The position numbers and the translations under genes were made by a program. The notes below the pieces were generated by a model. It worked only from the letters and a program-made list of their open reading frames with translations, was not told where the DNA came from and searched no databases. Below, one piece after another: positions 12,640 to 34,400 of a stretch of DNA of 64,000 bases. Position 1 is the stretch's first letter. Each line of letters starts with the position of its first letter. The DNA is from Notamacropus eugenii (taxonomy: Eukaryota; Chordata; Mammalia; Diprotodontia; Macropodidae), in contig NC_092872.1 of NCBI RefSeq assembly GCF_028372415.1, forward strand, positions 9,120,001 to 9,184,000, given 5' to 3'.

Positions 12640-13900
12640 TCGGAAAGAACGCTAACGATGACGTCAGACCACCGGGGCTCAATCCTTTCCCCAACAACTA
12701 CGGACGAGCAGGACCAGATGAGGTCAGTTCCAGTGAGGAAAGTGCTTCCAAACCTAGGTCTACTCGTAATAGCCGGCTTCCACGTGGGCTCCATGTTTCT
12801 CCTCAAAAGGAGGACCCTTCCTTGCAGGACGGGCTTCACAGCATGGCTGCGGGGGAAGGGTCCAGGAACTCTTAAAGACCTATTAGAGAAGGAGGCGCCC
12901 GGATCATCCTCGTTTTTACAAACCCACCGCGCCAGGCCACACCTCCTGAGGTCCAGCAGGGATAGGCTGGAGAAAGGCTCCTCCCCCGCCCCGCCCCCTC
13001 CGCCTCTTCTCGAAGATTACAGGCCATTTCAGTCAGATAAGGCCACGCCCCTTCCCTTCGCCGCCCAATGAAATGTCTGTTTCCAGCTCCAGACCCGCCA
13101 GAGGTTCCGCCCACAGGGCTTTGGAGGAAGTGGATGGCAGAAGGAGCGAGCTGCCAAAGAGACGCACTTCCGGCTAGACGTCTCCTCTCGGTGTCAAGGC
13201 AGGCGTAACTTCCGGAGCAAACGGCTCCGACACCGAGACCTCTGCCCTTCCCAGAGACCCGTCCCCAGTCCTCCCCGCCCCAGCGTTAGCTCCTTCCTTG
13301 GCCTGAGTGAGTCTGAGCCCCAGGGAACCGGAAGACCCTGAGGCCACCGCGAGACCGGAAGGAGTAGGCGCCCAGCGGGAGAAAAAGGAGGGACTGCCCC
13401 AGAGGTTGCCGGGATACATAGGGGAACCTGACTAGGAGAGGGGGCCGCCAGGGCTGGCTCAGGTACGAGCGCGTGCGCGGACACGCCCACGGGAAAGTGA
13501 AGGGGGGCGGGGGAAGAGGACCTGTCACCTACCCCCCACGTGAGAGAGCGTTCGCTGAGATGAACCGCACTGTTATCGCGAGACTCGCCGCTGGGCAAGC
13601 TTCTCTGTGGGGAGGCTGTGGTATGGGCAGGGGCCTGGCCAGCTGTTGGGTGCCCTTAACGGGCTCTGTGACCCTGGCCCCCTCCGGGCCTCAGTTTCCC
13701 TCACGTGTCGAAGCCTCTGATGGAACGATTAAAAAGATGACGTTTGTGCGTGCAGTGTTTTAGCCCATCGCGGAGGCCTCGCGGTGGCCCCGGGTCTGCC
13801 AGGCCCTGGGCACGTGCTCTCTTGGACGTGCCAGAGAATCGGAGCATGTGGTGAGGGGCTAGGACGCCCCCAACGACGCGGGCCTTCCTCCTCAGCTTCC
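12640..13900 (+). promoter_or_regulatory. CpG-island promoter of the KRAB zinc-finger gene
   Basis: CpG dinucleotides are frequent here and scarce on both sides. Candidate sites are a full CRE (tgacgtca, 12659-12666), a CCAAT box (13065-13069) and two ETS-type sites (acttccgg, 13166-13173 and 13208-13215). There is no convincing TATA box, as is usual for a housekeeping-type dispersed promoter. It is the only CpG island upstream of the zinc-finger exons, so I assign it to that gene. A divergent minus-strand transcript cannot be excluded. The many overlapping frames here reflect high GC content, not genes. Confidence 0.7.
13130..13462 (+). other. Probable untranslated exon 1 of the KRAB zinc-finger gene
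   Basis: The exon would end at 13462 with CAG followed by the donor gtacga at 13463. The start (transcription start site) is not visible, and 13130 is only a guess placed around the ETS sites. Spliced to exon 2 it adds no in-frame ATG: reading back from the junction in the KRAB frame meets a TGA before any start. A non-coding first exon in a CpG island is the normal layout for KRAB zinc-finger genes. Confidence 0.45.
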
Positions 13901-13949
13901 TTTATGCCGCTCTGACCCCTCCAGGCCCCCTCCTCAGCTTTGTCGGTGC

Positions 13950-14430
13950 TTGGCATCCCCTTTTCTACGTCAGTGGTTTGACGACGCTTCCTCTTTCCTT
14001 GAACATGTGTTGAATTTTCACCGTTCCTTGTGATCTTCAGGGAAGCGGTTCCACCTTCCTGTGAATCTGTGGCTGGGATCTGAGGGGAGCTGGCTTCTTC
14101 CTAGCCCAGTTTCCTGCCAATCTGTTGCCTAGATTCTTGGACCTCACCGTCGTCTTACCCTTTACCGTCTTTAACATAGTCCACAGTCCTATGAAACTGG
14201 CCTTTCTGTTCATCTTGCATAAGAACGATATTCCCCATATACGAACAGTAATCAATACTCATTTCTGTAGCAACTGGAGGTTTATAACACCTGCCTTATG
14301 GGGATGGTTGTATAATATGATTCCCATTCTACAAGGCCCTGAAGTTTAGACAGGCCAAGATCATGTAGAAGTGGATTTCTTGGCTCAAGATCCTGCTCTT
14401 TTTTCAGTTGTACCATGAAACCAGCATTAG
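13950..14430. other. Intron 1 sequence without recognisable feature
   Basis: The CpG content falls away here. The two overlapping frames of 72-74 codons on opposite strands look fortuitous. I see no repeat that I can name. Confidence 0.35.
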
Positions 14431-14584
14431 GAGGGCATCAACTTTTTTTATTAGAATTTAAGCCCCACATGCTGGGCCTATAAATCCTGTCCATTTAAGC
14501 ATTCCAGCCTTCCCTCATCTCTCCATTTCTGGCATCATCTTGCAGCCTTTGCACTCTATTACTTTTTGACAGAAAGTATTACAG

Positions 14585-15172
14585 AATTTGATTGGAAGGA
14601 AACTCAGAAGACAGCATGGAATCTTTACTACAACACTCTAGGACAAGCAGTCATCTAATCTTTGCTTGATTAGCACCAATGATATGGAATCCAGTAGCTC
14701 CTGAGGCAGCCCATCCTACTTTGGGAATAGTGTGAATGGTTAGGAAGCTTCTTCTTACCTCATGCCAAAGTTTGTCACTTTGCAACTTGTATTCATTGTC
14801 CTTGGTCCTCTTCCATGGAGCCAAACAGAAAATGTCTTAATAATCGCTCTTCTGTTTGACAGCCTTTCAAATATATGAAGGCAACTATTATCTTTCCCAC
14901 TCTAAACATCCCCCATTTCTTTGCCTTATTATTATTATTAACTCAAGGCCATTCTCTATTCTGGTTGTCCTCCTCTGCATGTTTTCTAGCTTCCCAGTAT
15001 TATTTCTAAATTGTGTCTAGGATTGAATACTCCATATGAGGTCTAACCAGGAGAGGGCACAGTGGCGTTCTTGTCTCTTGATTTCTAGAAGCTTAATTGC
15101 TTATTGTTTAATGCAGACACAGGTCATATTAGCCTTTTTTGGTCCATATATTAGACTGGAATATTGTGTTTG
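14585..15172 (-). mobile_element. CR1/L3-type LINE fragment
   Basis: The plus strand shows the antisense of the conserved CR1/L3 reverse-transcriptase C-terminal region. Ordered landmarks are gcagcccatcctactttggg, gttaggaagcttcttctta, acagcctttcaaatatatgaa, ggttgtcctcctctgcatg and a 'gtctaaccaggagagggcac' block. No open frame remains. Confidence 0.65.
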
Positions 15173-15194
15173 GGTGTAGATAAAATAAAAGGAG

Positions 15195-15400
15195 AGCTGG
15201 AGTTGGAGTTGTGAAGGTCTGAGTGTGAATCCTGCCTTCGTCACTTACTTGTTCTGTCATATGGGGCAAGTCATTTAACCTCTGCCTGTCTCAGTTTCCT
15301 CTTCTATAAAATGGAGCTTATGATAGCACCTGTCTCCAGTGCTTAGCAGCATACTGGGCTCTTAATCATTGTTTATTGCCTAAATTGATTGACCAACAGA
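15195..15400 (+). mobile_element. MIR/MON1-type core SINE
   Basis: It has the core-SINE signature cacttacttgttctgtca, gggcaagtcatttaacctct, then ctcagtttcctcttctataa and aatgg. The 5' tRNA-related head is poorly preserved. Confidence 0.65.
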
Positions 15401-15559
15401 GTTGTTTAGAGGATAAAATAATATCTGTAAAGTGGTATTCACTTTACAGTACTTAAAAGCACTATATATAAAGATTAAGGTACTTTTAAGTGTAAATGTT
15501 AACTATCATAGGAACAGCCATTATGGCTCAACTATAAGATGGATAGAGGTGAGTAACTG

Positions 15560-16490
15560 TAATAAGGCCTGAAAAGTTGGATGGAGCTTTCTTAGAGAAA
15601 ATAGAAAGCCACTGAAGGTAGTGAAAGGGAAGAGGGGTGACATGCTCAGATCCTCATTTTAGGCAAATCTCTTTGGCAGTTTGTGGCCATAGGATTAGAG
15701 ATGGAGAGACTAAATAAATGAGGAGACCAAAAAGGTTATTACTGTGGTCCTCACGAGAGATAATGATGTGGTCCTAAACAAGGGTGGCAGCTGTGTGAAT
15801 AGAAACAAGGAGAGGCATCAGAGAAGATACTGAGGGTGGGAACCTACAACTGGAAGGATGGCGATGCCTCAGATAGTAAGAGGGAAGTCTGGAAGAGGAA
15901 TGAGTTTTCAGACAAAGGTAACGAGTTCTGATTGGCACATGTTGAGTTTGAGATATCTCTGGAAATTCAACTTGAAATATCCAAAAGAAGGGTGGTGATA
16001 TGCGACTATATCTAACGAGAAGAGAACAGGACTGAATGTATAGTTCTGGGAATTATCTAGATAGAGATGATAATTGAACACATGTTAGCCAATTAGATTG
16101 CTAAAAGAAATAATATAGAGAAAAAAAGAGGGCTCAGGACAGAGCCTAGGAACATACCCACAAGTAAAGGAACATGACATGGATGATCAGTCAGCAAAGA
16201 GACTGAGGTGCAATGGTTAGATACGGAGAAGAACCAGGAAAGAGTATTCTGTGAAAAACCCAGAAAGGGAAAAGCATCCAGGGGGAAAACATGGTCCATA
16301 GTATCAAGTGCAGCTGAATGGTCAAGAAGGATGAGGAATGAGAAGAGCCTACTAGATTTGGTATCAAGAGATTGTTGGTAATTTTGGAATGAGCAGCTTC
16401 AATGAGTGCTGAGGTTAAGAGATTAAGAAGGAATGAGTACAAGGGAAAAATTGAGGTGCCATTGTGTAGAAAGTTTTTCAAGGAATTTGG
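15560..16490 (-). mobile_element. L2/CR1-like LINE fragment, reverse-transcriptase region
   Basis: The blocks are colinear with the better-preserved copy at 41870-44210: gccactgaaggtag, gaggggtgacatg, the tgttgagtttgagatatct block, gctcaggacagagccta and gtatcaagtgcagctgaatgg. Minus-strand frames are short and broken. Confidence 0.6.
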
Positions 16491-16498
16491 CAGAGAAA

Positions 16499-16560
16499 CA
16501 GGATGGATGGATGGATGGGTGAGTGGATGGATAGGTGGGTGACTGGGGGGGTGGGCGGAT
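16499..16560. repeat. (GGAT)n microsatellite, degenerate
   Basis: Repeats of ggat/ggtg type begin with several perfect ggat units and decay into g-rich sequence. It lies between a LINE fragment and the first HAL1. Confidence 0.8.
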
Positions 16561-17586
16561 GACTGTAGTTAACAGGGTAATGGGGAGCTTGGTAAGTAGT
16601 TTACTTTTTCCTTCTTCCCTGTTTATTTCTAGTTCAGGCTTCAGTGGATTCTTCCCTCCATTCTTCTACTTGATTTCTCCTCCATTCTTCTCTTTAACAA
16701 AAAAGAATGATAGCTAGAACATGGATGATTGCAATGACACTCCCATTATTTATTTATTTATTTAAAGCTTTTAACATTCATTTCCACAAAATTTTCAGTT
16801 CCAAATTTTCTCCCTATATCTCCCCTCCCCCCACCCCAAACGCCTTACATTCCGATTGCCCCTTCCACTGATGTGCCCTCCCTACTAACACCCCTCCCTC
16901 CCCTTATCTCCATCTTCTCTCTTGCCCTGTAGGGCAAGATAAATTTCTATACCCTATACAGTATATTTCTATACTGTATTTCTTATTTCCCAGTTGTACA
17001 CAAAAACAATTCTCAACATATGTTCCTAAAACTTTGAGTTCCAGCTTCTCTTCCTTCCTCTCTCCCTACCCGTCCCCACTGAGAAGGCAAGCAATTCAAT
17101 ATTGGCAATATATATGTAGGTTTGCAAATGACTTCCATAATAGTCATGTTGTGTGAGACTATCTACATTTCCTTCCATCCTATCCTGCCCCCCATTTCTT
17201 CTATTCTTTCTTTTGACCTTGTCCCTCCCCAAGAGTGTTTACTTCTAATTGCTCCCTCCTCCCCTTTGCCCTCCCATCATCCTCCCCACCCTACTTAACC
17301 TCTTCTTCTCTGCTTTCCTGTATTCTAAGGTAATTTTCATTCCAAATTGAGTGTCCTTGTTGTTCTCTCCTTAAGCCAAATGTGATGAGAGTAAGCTTCA
17401 CTTTTTCCCTCTCACCTCCCCCCTTTTTCCCTCCATTGGAAAAACTTTCTTGCCTCTTCTATGAGAGATGATTTGCCCCATTCCATTTCTCCCTTTTTCC
17501 TCTCAATATATTTCTCTCTTACCCCTTAATTTTATTTTTTTAGATATGATCCCTTCCTATTCAAATCACACTGTGCTCTCTGTCTG

Positions 17587-17589
<3 letters not shown>

Positions 17590-17633
<44 letters not shown>
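17590..17633. repeat. (GT)n microsatellite inside HAL1 copy 1
   Basis: About 21 uninterrupted GT units. It occupies the same position in the element as the GT tract of HAL1 copy 3 (49996-50028), so it was seeded by the element. Confidence 0.9.
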
Positions 17634-17636
<3 letters not shown>

Positions 17637-17959
17637 ATCCCTCCAACTACCCAGATACTGAGAAAAGTTTCAAGAGTTATAAATATTATCTTTCCATGTA
17701 GGAATGTAAACAGTTCAACTTTGGTAAGTCCCTTGTGATTTCTCTTTCCTGTTTACCTTTTCATACTTCTTTTGATTCTTGTGTTTGAAAGTCAGATTTT
17801 CTTTTCAGCTCTGATCTTTTCATCAAGAATGCTTGAAAGTCCTCTATTTCATTGAAAGACCATTTTTTCCCCTGAAGTATTATACTCAGTTTTGCTGGGT
17901 AGGTGATTCTTGGTTTTAATCCTAGTTCCTTTGACTTCTGAAATATTATATTCCAAGCT

Positions 17960-18830
17960 CTTCAATCCCTTAATGTAGAAGCTGGTAGATTGTGTGTTAT
18001 TCTAATTGCATTTCCACAATACTCAGATTGTTTCTTTTTAGCTGCTTGCAATATTCTCTCCTTCACCTGGGAACTCTGGAATTTGGCTACAATGTTCCTA
18101 GAAGTTTATGTCTTTGGATCTCTTTCAGGAAGTGATCAGTGGATTCTTTCAGTATTTATTTTGCCCTCTGGTTCTAGGATATCAGGGCAGTTTTCCTTGA
18201 TAATTTCATGAAGGATGATGTCTAGGCTCTTTTTTTGATCATGGCTTTCAGGTAGTCCCATAATTTTTAAATTGTCTCTCCTGGATCTATTTTCCAGGTC
18301 AGTTGTTTTTCCAATGAGATATTTTACATTATCTTCCATTTTTTCATTCTTTTGGTTTTGTTTTGTAATTTCTTGGTTTCTCATAAAGTCATTAGCTTCC
18401 ATTTGTTCCATTCTGATTTTTAAAGAACTATTTTCTTCAGTGAGCTTTTGACCCTCCTTTTCCATTTGGCTAATTCTGCTTTTTAAAGCATTCCTATCCT
18501 CATTGGCTTTTTGGACCTCTTTTGCCAATTGAGTTAGCCTATTTTTAAAGTCAAGCTGTTGACTTGCTTTTCATGATTTTCTTGCATCTCTCTCATTTCT
18601 CTTCCCAATTTTTCCTCCACCTCTCTTAGAGATTTTCAAAGTTCTTTTTGAGCTCTTCCATGGCCTGGGACCGTTGCATATTTATTTTGGAGGTTTTGGA
18701 TGCAGAAGCTTTGACTCTTATATCTTCCCCTGATGGTAAACATTGTTCTTCCTCATCTGAAAAGATGGGAGAGAATACCTTTTCACCAAGAAAGTAACCT
18801 TCTATGTCTTATTTTTTTCCCCTTTTTTGG
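17960..18830 (-). pseudogene. HAL1 copy 1 ORF1 remnant
   Basis: The best-preserved frame (18528 down to 18136, 130 codons) shows a heptad-rich coiled coil with 'SRISQMEKEGQKLTEENSS' and 'NQEITKQNQKNEKMEDN', then the start of the RRM ('NLKIMGLPES'). L1 ORF1p is a trimeric RNA-binding chaperone needed for retrotransposition. The frame is cut before the C-terminal domain, and the N-terminal part (18540-18830) is out of frame, so this copy is dead. It is more decayed than copy 3. Confidence 0.75.
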
Positions 18831-19605
18831 GCATTTTCCCAACCAGTTACTTGACTTTTGGGTCCTTTGTTAAGAGTGGGGTGAACTCAGGGGACCTGTA
18901 AGTTCTCAGTTTCTCCAAGGTGGCACAATCAAGGGAGAGGAGTTTACTTCCTGGCCTGGCTCACTGCTGAGCTTCAGATCAGCTGCTCATTTCCCCCAGG
19001 GGCTTTACTCTGAGCGTTCCTACAATGGAACAATGGATGCTAGCAGTGGGCCACTGGAGCCTAGGGTCAGGGCTAGGGGAGGACCCTGCTCCCTTGTCAC
19101 AGAGGTGAAAAAGCCCTCTCCCTGTCCTTTGAAGCTGCCCTTGGCACCTGTGGACTAAGGGATCTGTGAACCTCTGCTGCTAGGGATTCCGCCCCTGAGG
19201 CTTGCTCCTCTAGTCACTGCGTGGCTGAATCTAGGCTGTGCTCCACTCTGCCTTCTGTGTGACAGACTCCTCCCACCAGCCCTCCAGATCACCCTGGGCT
19301 CCATTGCTCTGCAGTCTCTGCTGCTCCAGAATCCCTTGAGAGTCTCTTCACAGGTATTTTATGGGCTGTGGGGGAAGAGCTAGAGTATGTATGTCTTTCT
19401 ACTCCACCATCTTGGCTCTGCCTCCCAGTGACACTATTCAAAAGGACCACTGATAAATATTGTTTCACTTTTCTTTGAAAGCAGTTATGTATAGAACAGG
19501 GACTGTTTGAGTCTCATTGAATTGGCATTAGAAGGGATGCAGGACTCCTCAGCACAGGAAACATAGAATACAAAATGTCTCACTCATGGCTTTTTCCTTC
19601 CTTAG

Positions 19606-19664
19606 TCCATGAAGTTCTTTCTGTTCTCCAAGTGAAGAAGACAGGAGACGAAGTGACATCAGTC

Positions 19665-19688
<24 letters not shown>
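19606..19688 (+). CDS. Exon 2 of the KRAB zinc-finger gene, carries the start codon
   Basis: The exon has a good acceptor (pyrimidine tract then ttccttag, ending 19605) and a consensus donor (AAG then gtgagt at 19689). The start chosen is ATG 19665-19667, giving eight codons (MLITIRPK) that splice in phase 0 to exon 3. An earlier ATG at 19609 opens a nine-codon upstream frame ending in TGA at 19635, which may dampen translation. The KRAB frame is open back to the exon start without another ATG. The exon lies just downstream of HAL1 copy 1. An extra exon between this and KRAB-A cannot be excluded, but none is needed. Confidence 0.65.
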
Positions 19689-29632
<9,944 letters not shown>

Positions 29633-29639
29633 TAAATGT

Positions 29640-30980
29640 GGGGAAAGCTATAGCTAGATGTATGTACTTTGTTAAATGTACATACTTAAGATGTCATAAG
29701 ATGAGGAATTTGTCACAAGTTGTGATATTTTAAGGTATGAGAAAAAGGGGATCCCTTATTCCTTGTTTTCCATCAAACCATTAGCTACCACCAGGACATC
29801 ATAGTTTGTTGTTAATTAACTTTGAGGTTTATCATTAGTGGTTTAATCAGGGATGTTACTAGCAATATACATATACATACACACATGTATATAAGTACAA
29901 AATTGCAAGATTTCAAAAGTTGTAGGGAAACTTTATGAAATATAATTATAGCTTGAGTATAGACAGTTCCATATTTATATATTGTTTTTATTTGAAATGT
30001 TCCTCATATGATAGTTGTTTGGAACACCTAATTTCTTTTTCCTCTAGGTACATTGCTAAGACTGATGGTGAAGTTCCCAAGACTAGTCTACAGAAGCTAT
30101 AAAAGCCTATTTAATACATAACAGCTTAAATATCACGTTTATACACATATGATGAGAAATATAACAAAAATTTTTGAAACTATAATTAAACAATTTATTA
30201 AAATGTTTGTTTTAATGGGTCTTTAATAATACCTCTGAGGAAAAGCATGTTTAGGTAGAAGAGCATGAAAGCTTAATAGATGAATAGAGGAGTAGAGATC
30301 GTGAAAGACTTAGGAGCTGATGGCTCCTGTCATGCTCAGTGTACCTTTAAAACTCATCATTCCCTTCTTTGGCACAGGTATTCCACTAGTACTGCTATTA
30401 CCCATATCAGACATGTTCCCTCAGTCAATATTGTTTTACTACAATTAATCAGTTCGGCTACCTGTTAGTGTTAACACTCATAACTGTAGTACTTTAAATT
30501 TTTCAAGGTGTTTTCCTCACAAACCTGAGATAAGTTGTGTATAAAACCATTTTACAGATGAAGGCACTGAGACTCAGAGATTTGAGTGGTGAGTATAAGG
30601 TTACACAGTGTTTGCTCAAAATTATTCATAGTTGTTTGCTTGTCTGTTTTTCAAGCAGGCTTTAATAGTAGAGCAGCAGACCAACCTCCACTGCACTATT
30701 GCCTTGTCCGTTTTGTCTCTATCTTACTCTACCTCTTGTTTCTTAAGCCTTGGTTTCCTTATGCTTATATTTTATGTTATAGACTGAGCGTCAGCTTTGA
30801 GGTCATCTCATTTCTACTATGTGCATCCTGCCCTATCCTAGACACTGACTGGATTCTGCACATTATCTTTTCCTTTCTGGTGGACTACCTTCAGTTGGTG
30901 GCAGGAAAATAAATCCTAGAATTCAGAGCTCACAGAAAACCCAGACTAATCAGAAATGAATAAAATTCTGGCACTCTGAA
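29640..30980 (+). other. Probable 3' UTR and downstream flank of the zinc-finger gene
   Basis: No coding frame with a domain follows the stop. AATAAA-like signals occur at 29631 and near 30908 and 30956, and the true cleavage site cannot be chosen. A short MIR-type fragment (about 30550-30615, antisense, cattttacagatgaaggcac) lies inside. Confidence 0.4.
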
Positions 30981-30998
30981 TTAAGGTCACTCATTACA

Positions 30999-31435
30999 TG
31001 AACCAGTGCTTAGTGAAGTGAGCAGAACCAGGAGAGCATTGTAAATCATAACATCCACATTGTGTGATGATCAACTATAGTAGACTTAACTCTTCTCAGC
31101 AATACAGTGATCCAAGACAACTCCAAAAGACTCATGATGGAAAATGTTATTCCATGTCCAGAGAAAGAACTATGGAGTCTGAATGCAGATTAAAACATAC
31201 TATATTTTTTTTTGTTTATTTCTTATGGTTTTCCCCTCTTGTTCTGTTTCTTTTATCACAATATGACTAATGTGAAAATATGTTTGACATGATTTCACAT
31301 GTATAACCTGTGTCAGATTGCTTACTGTCTTGAGGAAGGGGGAAATAAGGAAGGTAGGGAGAAAAAATTGGAATTCAAAATCCCATGAAAAAATGAATGT
31401 TGAAAACAAATGCAATTGAAAAAAATAAGATACTA
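30999..31435 (+). mobile_element. L1 3' UTR fragment, inserted beside HAL1 copy 2
   Basis: It contains the L1 landmarks agtgagcagaaccaggagag, 'ccatgtccagagaaagaact', the T-rich 3' UTR, and an A-rich end (aaaaaaataaga) near 31428. It sits between the left copy of HAL1 copy 2's target duplication (30986-30998) and the HAL1 3' end. It therefore inserted into the HAL1 tail, or arose by template switching in the same event. Confidence 0.75.
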
Positions 31436-34400
31436 TTTACAAAAAAAATTTTTAATTAATTTATTTTTAGTTTTCAACATTCATTTCCACAAGATTTTGA
31501 GTTCCAAATTTCCTCCTCATCTCTCCCCTTCCCCCACCCCAAAACACTGTGCATTCTGATTACCCCTTCCCCCAATCTGCCCTCCCTTCTATCATACCTC
31601 TCCCTTCCCTTAACCCTGTCTTCTCTCTTTTCTTGTAGGGCAAGATAGATTTCTCTACCCCGTTACTTGTATTGCTTCATTCCTAAAACTTTGAGTTCCA
31701 ACTTCTCTCCTGCCCTCCCTCCCCACCCATCCCCATTGAGAAGGCAAGCAATTCAATATAGGCTATGTATGTGTAGTTTTGCAAAAGACTTCCATAATAG
31801 TCATGTTGTGAAGGACTGTATTTCCCTCCATCCTATCCTGTCCCCTATTTATTCTATTCTATTTTGATCTTGTCCCTCCCCTAAAGGGTTTACTTCTAAT
31901 TACTCCCCTCTCCCATTTGCCCTCCCTTCTATCATCCCCCCCACAAGCCACTTATAGCCTTCTCCCGTACTTTCCTGTAGTGTAAGATAGATTTTCATAC
32001 CAAATTCAGTGTCCTTGTTGTTCCCTCCTTAAGCCAAATGTGATGAGAATAAGCTTCATTTTTTGCCTCTCACCTCTCCTCTTTTCCTCTCCATTGAAAA
32101 ATCTTTTTCTTGCCTCTTTTATGAGAGATAATTTGCCCTATTCCGTTTCTCCCTTTCTTCTCCCAATATATTCCTCTCACCCCTTAATTTTATTATTGGG
32201 GAAAAGTTTCAATACAAGTATTATCTTTCCATGTAGAAATATAAACAGTCCAACTTTAATAAGTCCCTTATGATTTCTCTTTCCTGTTTACCTTTCCATG
32301 CTTCTCTTGATTCTTGTGTTTGAAAGTCAAATTTTCTATTCAACTCTGGTCTTTTCATCAAGAATTCTTGAAAGTCCATTTTTCCCCCTGAAGTATTGTA
32401 CTCAGTTTTGCTGAGTAGGTAATTCTTTGTTTTATTCCTAGTTCCTTTGACTTCTGGAATATCATATTCCAAGCCCTTCAATCCCTTAATAAAGAAGCTG
32501 CTAGGTTTTCTGTTGTCCTGATTGTATTTCCACAATGCTCAAATTGTTTCTTTCTGACTGCTTGCAATATTTTCTCCTTGACCTGAGGAACTCTGGAATT
32601 AGAGTACAATATTCCTAGGAGTTTTTTTTTTTCAGATCTCTTTCAGAAGGTGATTGGTGGATTCTTTCAATATTTATTTTACCCTCTGGTTCTAGAATAT
32701 CAGGGCAATTTTCCTTGATAATTTCTTTAAAAGATGATGTCTAGGCTCTTTTTTTTGATCATGGCTTTCAGGTAGTCCCATAATTTTTAAAGTGTCTCTC
32801 TTGGATCTATTTTCTAAGTCAGTTGTTTTTCCAGTGAGATATTTCACATTGTCTTCTTCTATTTTTTCATTCCTTTGGTTTTGTTTTGTAATTTCTTGGT
32901 TTCTCATAAAGTCATTAGCTTCCATCTGCTCCATTCTAATTTTTAAAGAACTATTTTCTTCAGTGAGCTTTTGAACCTCCTTTTCCATTTGACTAATTCT
33001 GCTTTTTTATTATTATTAATTTTAAATGTAAAAATGTATTTATTCATAATTTTTGAGAGGTTGATTCCATTCCTTCAAAAAAAGTTCATAATATGGACAA
33101 AATGCCAAGAAAATTTAGACAGTAGCTTATGCCAAAACAAGAATATACATCTGATGTATACAAACTTTTAAAAGCAATATTACAGGCAGTATGAATGTAA
33201 ATAACATTTAAGATATTTTTAAATGACATAGCTACAAACTTAAATTATGGTAAAATAATAATCACATCTTTAATGGAATATATTTACATATTCAGTCATT
33301 GTCTTAGTTCTGCAAGTTAAAAAAGGAGATGAATTTACAGATACCCTTGCTTATCATACAAGTGAAAATATTTGAATGGCCATATGATTTTTAAAAATAC
33401 AGCAAGAACTTACATCACTATTTGCATCTTAATCTTCCTGTGGTGTTAAGGAAGTATATTATTATTGTTATAAGAAAAAAAATTTACTAAGGAAACTAGA
33501 TGGCAATTTGGCTACTGAAATTATACTAGATTCCTTAGCAAAACCAAGAAATGCAGCCCAATTTGGGGGCATTTTGCTCCCTTAGCCTTCAGTTCATATA
33601 TAACAAAGTAGGGAAAAGAAAGGCCAGCATGTGGGGTGTCCCAAAGACCTTGGTGGTGTTTTAAAGTGATTAAAGCATCACTAAGCCTTTGGGACCCCCT
33701 GCAGAATCCTAGCAGCAGTTATAGATCACAACTCACCCAGCTTTACTTCTCAGAGCACCTTCCTTTATCATACATAAAACAAAGAAAAAAAACCGAAATA
33801 AAATCTGTCATTTCAAACAGGAAAACATTCTTCAAAATACCCATATAACTTCTTTTTAGGCTCTCTCACCTTTTCATTCATAGAGAATTTTGGTCCTTTG
33901 TGCAAAATTTTTATTTTAATATTATTTCAAACACATCCAATGTGGACGTAAAAAAATAACTTACCTAGAAATTGAAAATGCAATCTAAAGTAAATACTCC
34001 CTTTGTAGCAGTATATAACTCGCTTTTAAGTGGAACGCTTAAGCTCCATATCCTCAGTTTTGTGTCTGATCATTAGCAATTAAAAAATTTCCAATTCCAC
34101 CTCTTTCAGGTCTCATAACAATCCTGTTTAGCAATAATACAGTGAACATGCTATTATATCATTTTGATAGAAATGAATATTAGTGTTCTGTTAGACTTAC
34201 TGAGTTCTAATTGTGCTAGTACAGAAAGATTAAATTCAAACAAGTTATAAAAATAGAGAAAGTTTAAAAAACTTTCAGGAAATAGTGCATTATCTGAAGC
34301 TGCTAATTACCTCCCTTTATAGCTGCTGAGAAAAACAAATAAAAATGCTTTATTATTTTTACGTTCAGATACTGAAATAAGTAGATAATCTTTAAAAACA

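Larger units (their letters stand above)
16748..19426 (-). mobile_element. HAL1 (half-L1) copy 1, near full length
   Basis: Read on the minus strand it starts with gggaggcagagccaagatgg (19426 down), the L1-type 5' end with a YY1-like ccaagatgg core. A GC-richer 5' UTR follows, then ORF1 (coiled coil, 'NLKIMGLPES' RRM block), then an L1-type 3' UTR with a G-rich polypurine tract, ending at 16748 in a TTTA-rich tail. No ORF2 is present, and the layout equals that of the copies at 31436 and 49143. Flanks share a(a/g)tgacact(ccc)att at 16733-16746 and 19427-19438, a probable target duplication. It lies in intron 1 of the zinc-finger gene, antisense to it. Confidence 0.8.

Noticed and set aside
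12872..13763. Several overlapping frames of 75-137 codons on both strands in the first CpG island
   Set aside because: High GC lowers stop frequency. The frames overlap on both strands and lack motifs; the region is a promoter.
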